A DNA stretch of 31,391 nt from a virus. The stretch spans positions 1 to 31,391 of the IMG/VR virus record IMGVR_UViG_3300028025_003054. The stretch is one strand, 5' to 3'. Below, piece after piece: positions 29,838 through 31,391 of this stretch (positions are counted from its first letter, which is position 1; every line of letters starts with the position of its first letter). The notes under the pieces are model-generated. The model was not told the origin of the DNA and did not search any database. It saw only the letters and a program-made list of their open reading frames with translations. The translations under genes were made by a program, and so were the position numbers.

Positions 29838-31172
29838 CTATAGATCAGCAGTTGCAGTTGATCTGTAACGAACTAAAGCAAAAGGATCAACAATAGATGT
29901 TGCTAATCGTTTTTCGCCATAGAAAGTAATAGAACCTGGCAATGTTTGATCATAACGGCGTAATACCATGTTTAAACGATCAACAATAGTATGACCTCTA
30001 GTAAAATCACCAAAATACATTGGATATAAACTATCAGTTCCAGCCGATGCTGAATATTTAGAAGGTGCATTTACATAGGTATTAACTACAACATCAAAAC
30101 CTAGTAATGAGCCTACAATACCATCATTGCGTGCTAAACCATCAACATAAATTGGTCTGCCTTGTGTATCTGTTAAACCACGAATTGCTGAAAGCATTAC
30201 AGGGTTAATAACAAATTTAGCATTAGGTGTCCAATATGCTTGTGGTAATGCATAAACAAAATTAACAACATCTTCATAAGTTACATTGTTTGTTAATGCG
30301 TTTCCGTTTGTTGTTAATTGATCGTATGTTGCTAGATCATGCAAACCATCGCTTGATGCTGTGCCTGATGAGCCAAAATCTGAAGCTGATGTTGTGCCGC
30401 CTGTGTAAGAAGCATTAGCGCCCGGATATTGATTAAGACCGCGTAAGCCGTCAGAACCACCACCGCCAGTTGGACTAGCCACACCTTGATCGTTGTTTAT
30501 AATCATAGATTGAGCTTCGCGTTGGCTAAATTCAGCTAACATATCTGAAACTACATTAGATTCCAAACCATCGATGTCATCTAAAGCCGCAGTTCTAATT
30601 GGGAATTGAACATTCAAATCTTTTAAGTTTAATTGCCAAATTGAAGTTGCTTCAGTTGTAGCCGCAGTATTATTAACAATACCATAACCCCAACCAGCGC
30701 CAGCATTACCTGTTTTAGCTCTAAATTGATATGTAGAAGCGTCAGTAGCAACAGAACGAGATACACCGCGCATAGGATTTTCTAAACGCAATGCCGCAAA
30801 TACTGGATCATAAGCAGTTCTACCACCAATGCCAGCGCCTGAACCTGTTAGAGTTGAAGCTTCTTTGAGGTATGCGTCATATTGACCAGCATCTTCAAAC
30901 ATTTTAATTTCTTTTTCTACGCGACCATTGCCTTTCATAAATTCAGCAAGTTGTCCTTTAACCATACGATTAACTTCTTGCGAAATTGATTTGTATGTTT
31001 TAATTGTTGTAGGTGCATTAATTGAAGCAACTTTAGCTTCAAGTGCCGCAACTTTTTCATCAAAAGAAGCTACAGTTTCAGCAAGTTTAGCATCAACAGT
31101 AGCAGTTACTTCTTCTACCTTTGCTAAATTTGCCGCTTCTATAGCGTCTAGTTTTTCAATGATTTTTTCCAT
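29838..31172 (-). CDS. HK97-type major capsid protein with N-terminal scaffold-like arm
   Basis: 444 residues. Residues 1-60 are a coiled coil ('KLDAIEAANLAKVEEVTATVD', 'SFDEKVAALEAKVASI'), typical of the delta/scaffold arm removed by the prohead protease; residues about 105-444 are the capsid domain with 'IGGRTAYDPVFAALRLENPMR', 'SQREAQSMIINNDQ' and the closing 'YGEKRLATSIVDPFALVRYR'. AAGGAT lies before the ATG. The protease cut should fall near residues 90-106 (inference). Probably the main shell protein because of the arm, strong leader and following terminator. Confidence 0.92.
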   Translation of the reverse strand: MEKIIEKLDAIEAANLAKVEEVTATVDAKLAETVASFDEKVAALEAKVASINAPTTIKTYKSISQEVNRMVKGQLAEFMKGNGRVEKEIKMFEDAGQYDAYLKEASTLTGSGAGIGGRTAYDPVFAALRLENPMRGVSRSVATDASTYQFRAKTGNAGAGWGYGIVNNTAATTEATSIWQLNLKDLNVQFPIRTAALDDIDGLESNVVSDMLAEFSQREAQSMIINNDQGVASPTGGGGSDGLRGLNQYPGANASYTGGTTSASDFGSSGTASSDGLHDLATYDQLTTNGNALTNNVTYEDVVNFVYALPQAYWTPNAKFVINPVMLSAIRGLTDTQGRPIYVDGLARNDGIVGSLLGFDVVVNTYVNAPSKYSASAGTDSLYPMYFGDFTRGHTIVDRLNMVLRRYDQTLPGSITFYGEKRLATSIVDPFALVRYRSTATADL

Positions 31173-31175
31173 GAT

Positions 31176-31391
31176 TTATCCTTTTAAACGATTGTTAAGA
31201 TGTTTAAGAAGTTCTCTTTGCTCAAAAGCTTTAAGCAATTCTGCTTCTTGGTTTACCACCGCATCGGATTCACTCTGAATAGGTGTATTTTCAAAAATAA
31301 CTTTAGGCTCATCCCGAGATTCTAAAATTTGTTTGAAAATTGAAGATGCGGTGGTCGCATCTTTTCTTGAAAGTTTTGCATCACGCAATGC
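31176..31391 (-). CDS. C-terminal end of a probable prohead protease, cut by window edge
   Basis: The frame is open to the right edge and ends three bases before the capsid gene start. The visible part, '(A)LRDAKLSRKDATTASSIF' then an acidic stretch and a helical Glu/Leu/Arg-rich end, resembles the tail end of HK97-type prohead or S49-type proteases ('LRDAG.SR.eA'), and this is the gene order expected (portal, protease, capsid). No catalytic residues lie in the window, so the assignment is by position and a short motif. Confidence 0.58.
   Translation of the reverse strand, partial: ALRDAKLSRKDATTASSIFKQILESRDEPKVIFENTPIQSESDAVVNQEAELLKAFEQRELLKHLNNRLKG

Noticed and set aside
1-31391. tRNA genes, integrase, repressor or attachment site
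   Set aside because: I saw no cloverleaf-like sequence in the gaps and no protein with integrase or repressor motifs; a lytic life style is possible but not proven because part of the genome lies outside the window.

Overview
This window is about 31 kb of an AT-rich tailed-phage genome (siphovirus type). It carries an HK97-type capsid, a head-tail connector, a tail tube, a short tape measure protein (603 residues) and a lambda-type tip protein. No integrase, repressor, terminase large subunit or portal is visible. The window appears to cut into the head module on its right edge, so the missing genes probably lie outside it. The host cannot be read directly. A phage-borne PqqA-type precursor peptide next to the recombination genes suggests a bacterium that depends on PQQ enzymes; an aquatic methylotroph is my favoured guess (inference).

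There are three transcription blocks. (1) From about 7682 leftwards (minus strand) runs a compact early/lysis operon. It holds a VRR-NUC nuclease, a DUF1376-type replication protein whose linker DNA carries two families of iteron-like repeats (candidate origin), a SleB-type wall hydrolase, many tiny proteins with overlapping stops and starts, a helicase-loader-like protein, a NinB-like protein, several nucleases (Ref-like, HNH, possible PD-(D/E)XK), a SprT-like metallopeptidase, exported proteins, a 3-TM holin and a GH24 endolysin. (2) From 7777 rightwards (plus strand) runs a recombination operon: small unknown proteins including an exported repeat protein, an ERF annealase, a YqaJ exonuclease, a small protein with an SSB-like acidic tip, and then the 23-codon pqqA-like gene, closed by terminators. 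(3) From the right edge leftwards to about 10983 (minus strand) runs the late operon: the tail end of a probable prohead protease, two tandem paralogous HK97-type capsid proteins separated by a strong terminator hairpin, the connector, tail genes, a GNAT acetyltransferase, the tip protein, fibres including an 800-residue collagen-like Gly-X-Ser protein, then a methyltransferase, a GT2 glycosyltransferase, a GT9 half-protein and a few small genes.

The plus-strand and late operons converge on an AT-rich hairpin-rich stretch at 10668-10982. The points most worth following are the phage pqqA, the duplicated capsid gene with a terminator between the copies, the GT9 fold apparently split over two overlapping genes, and the iterons inside the replication gene.
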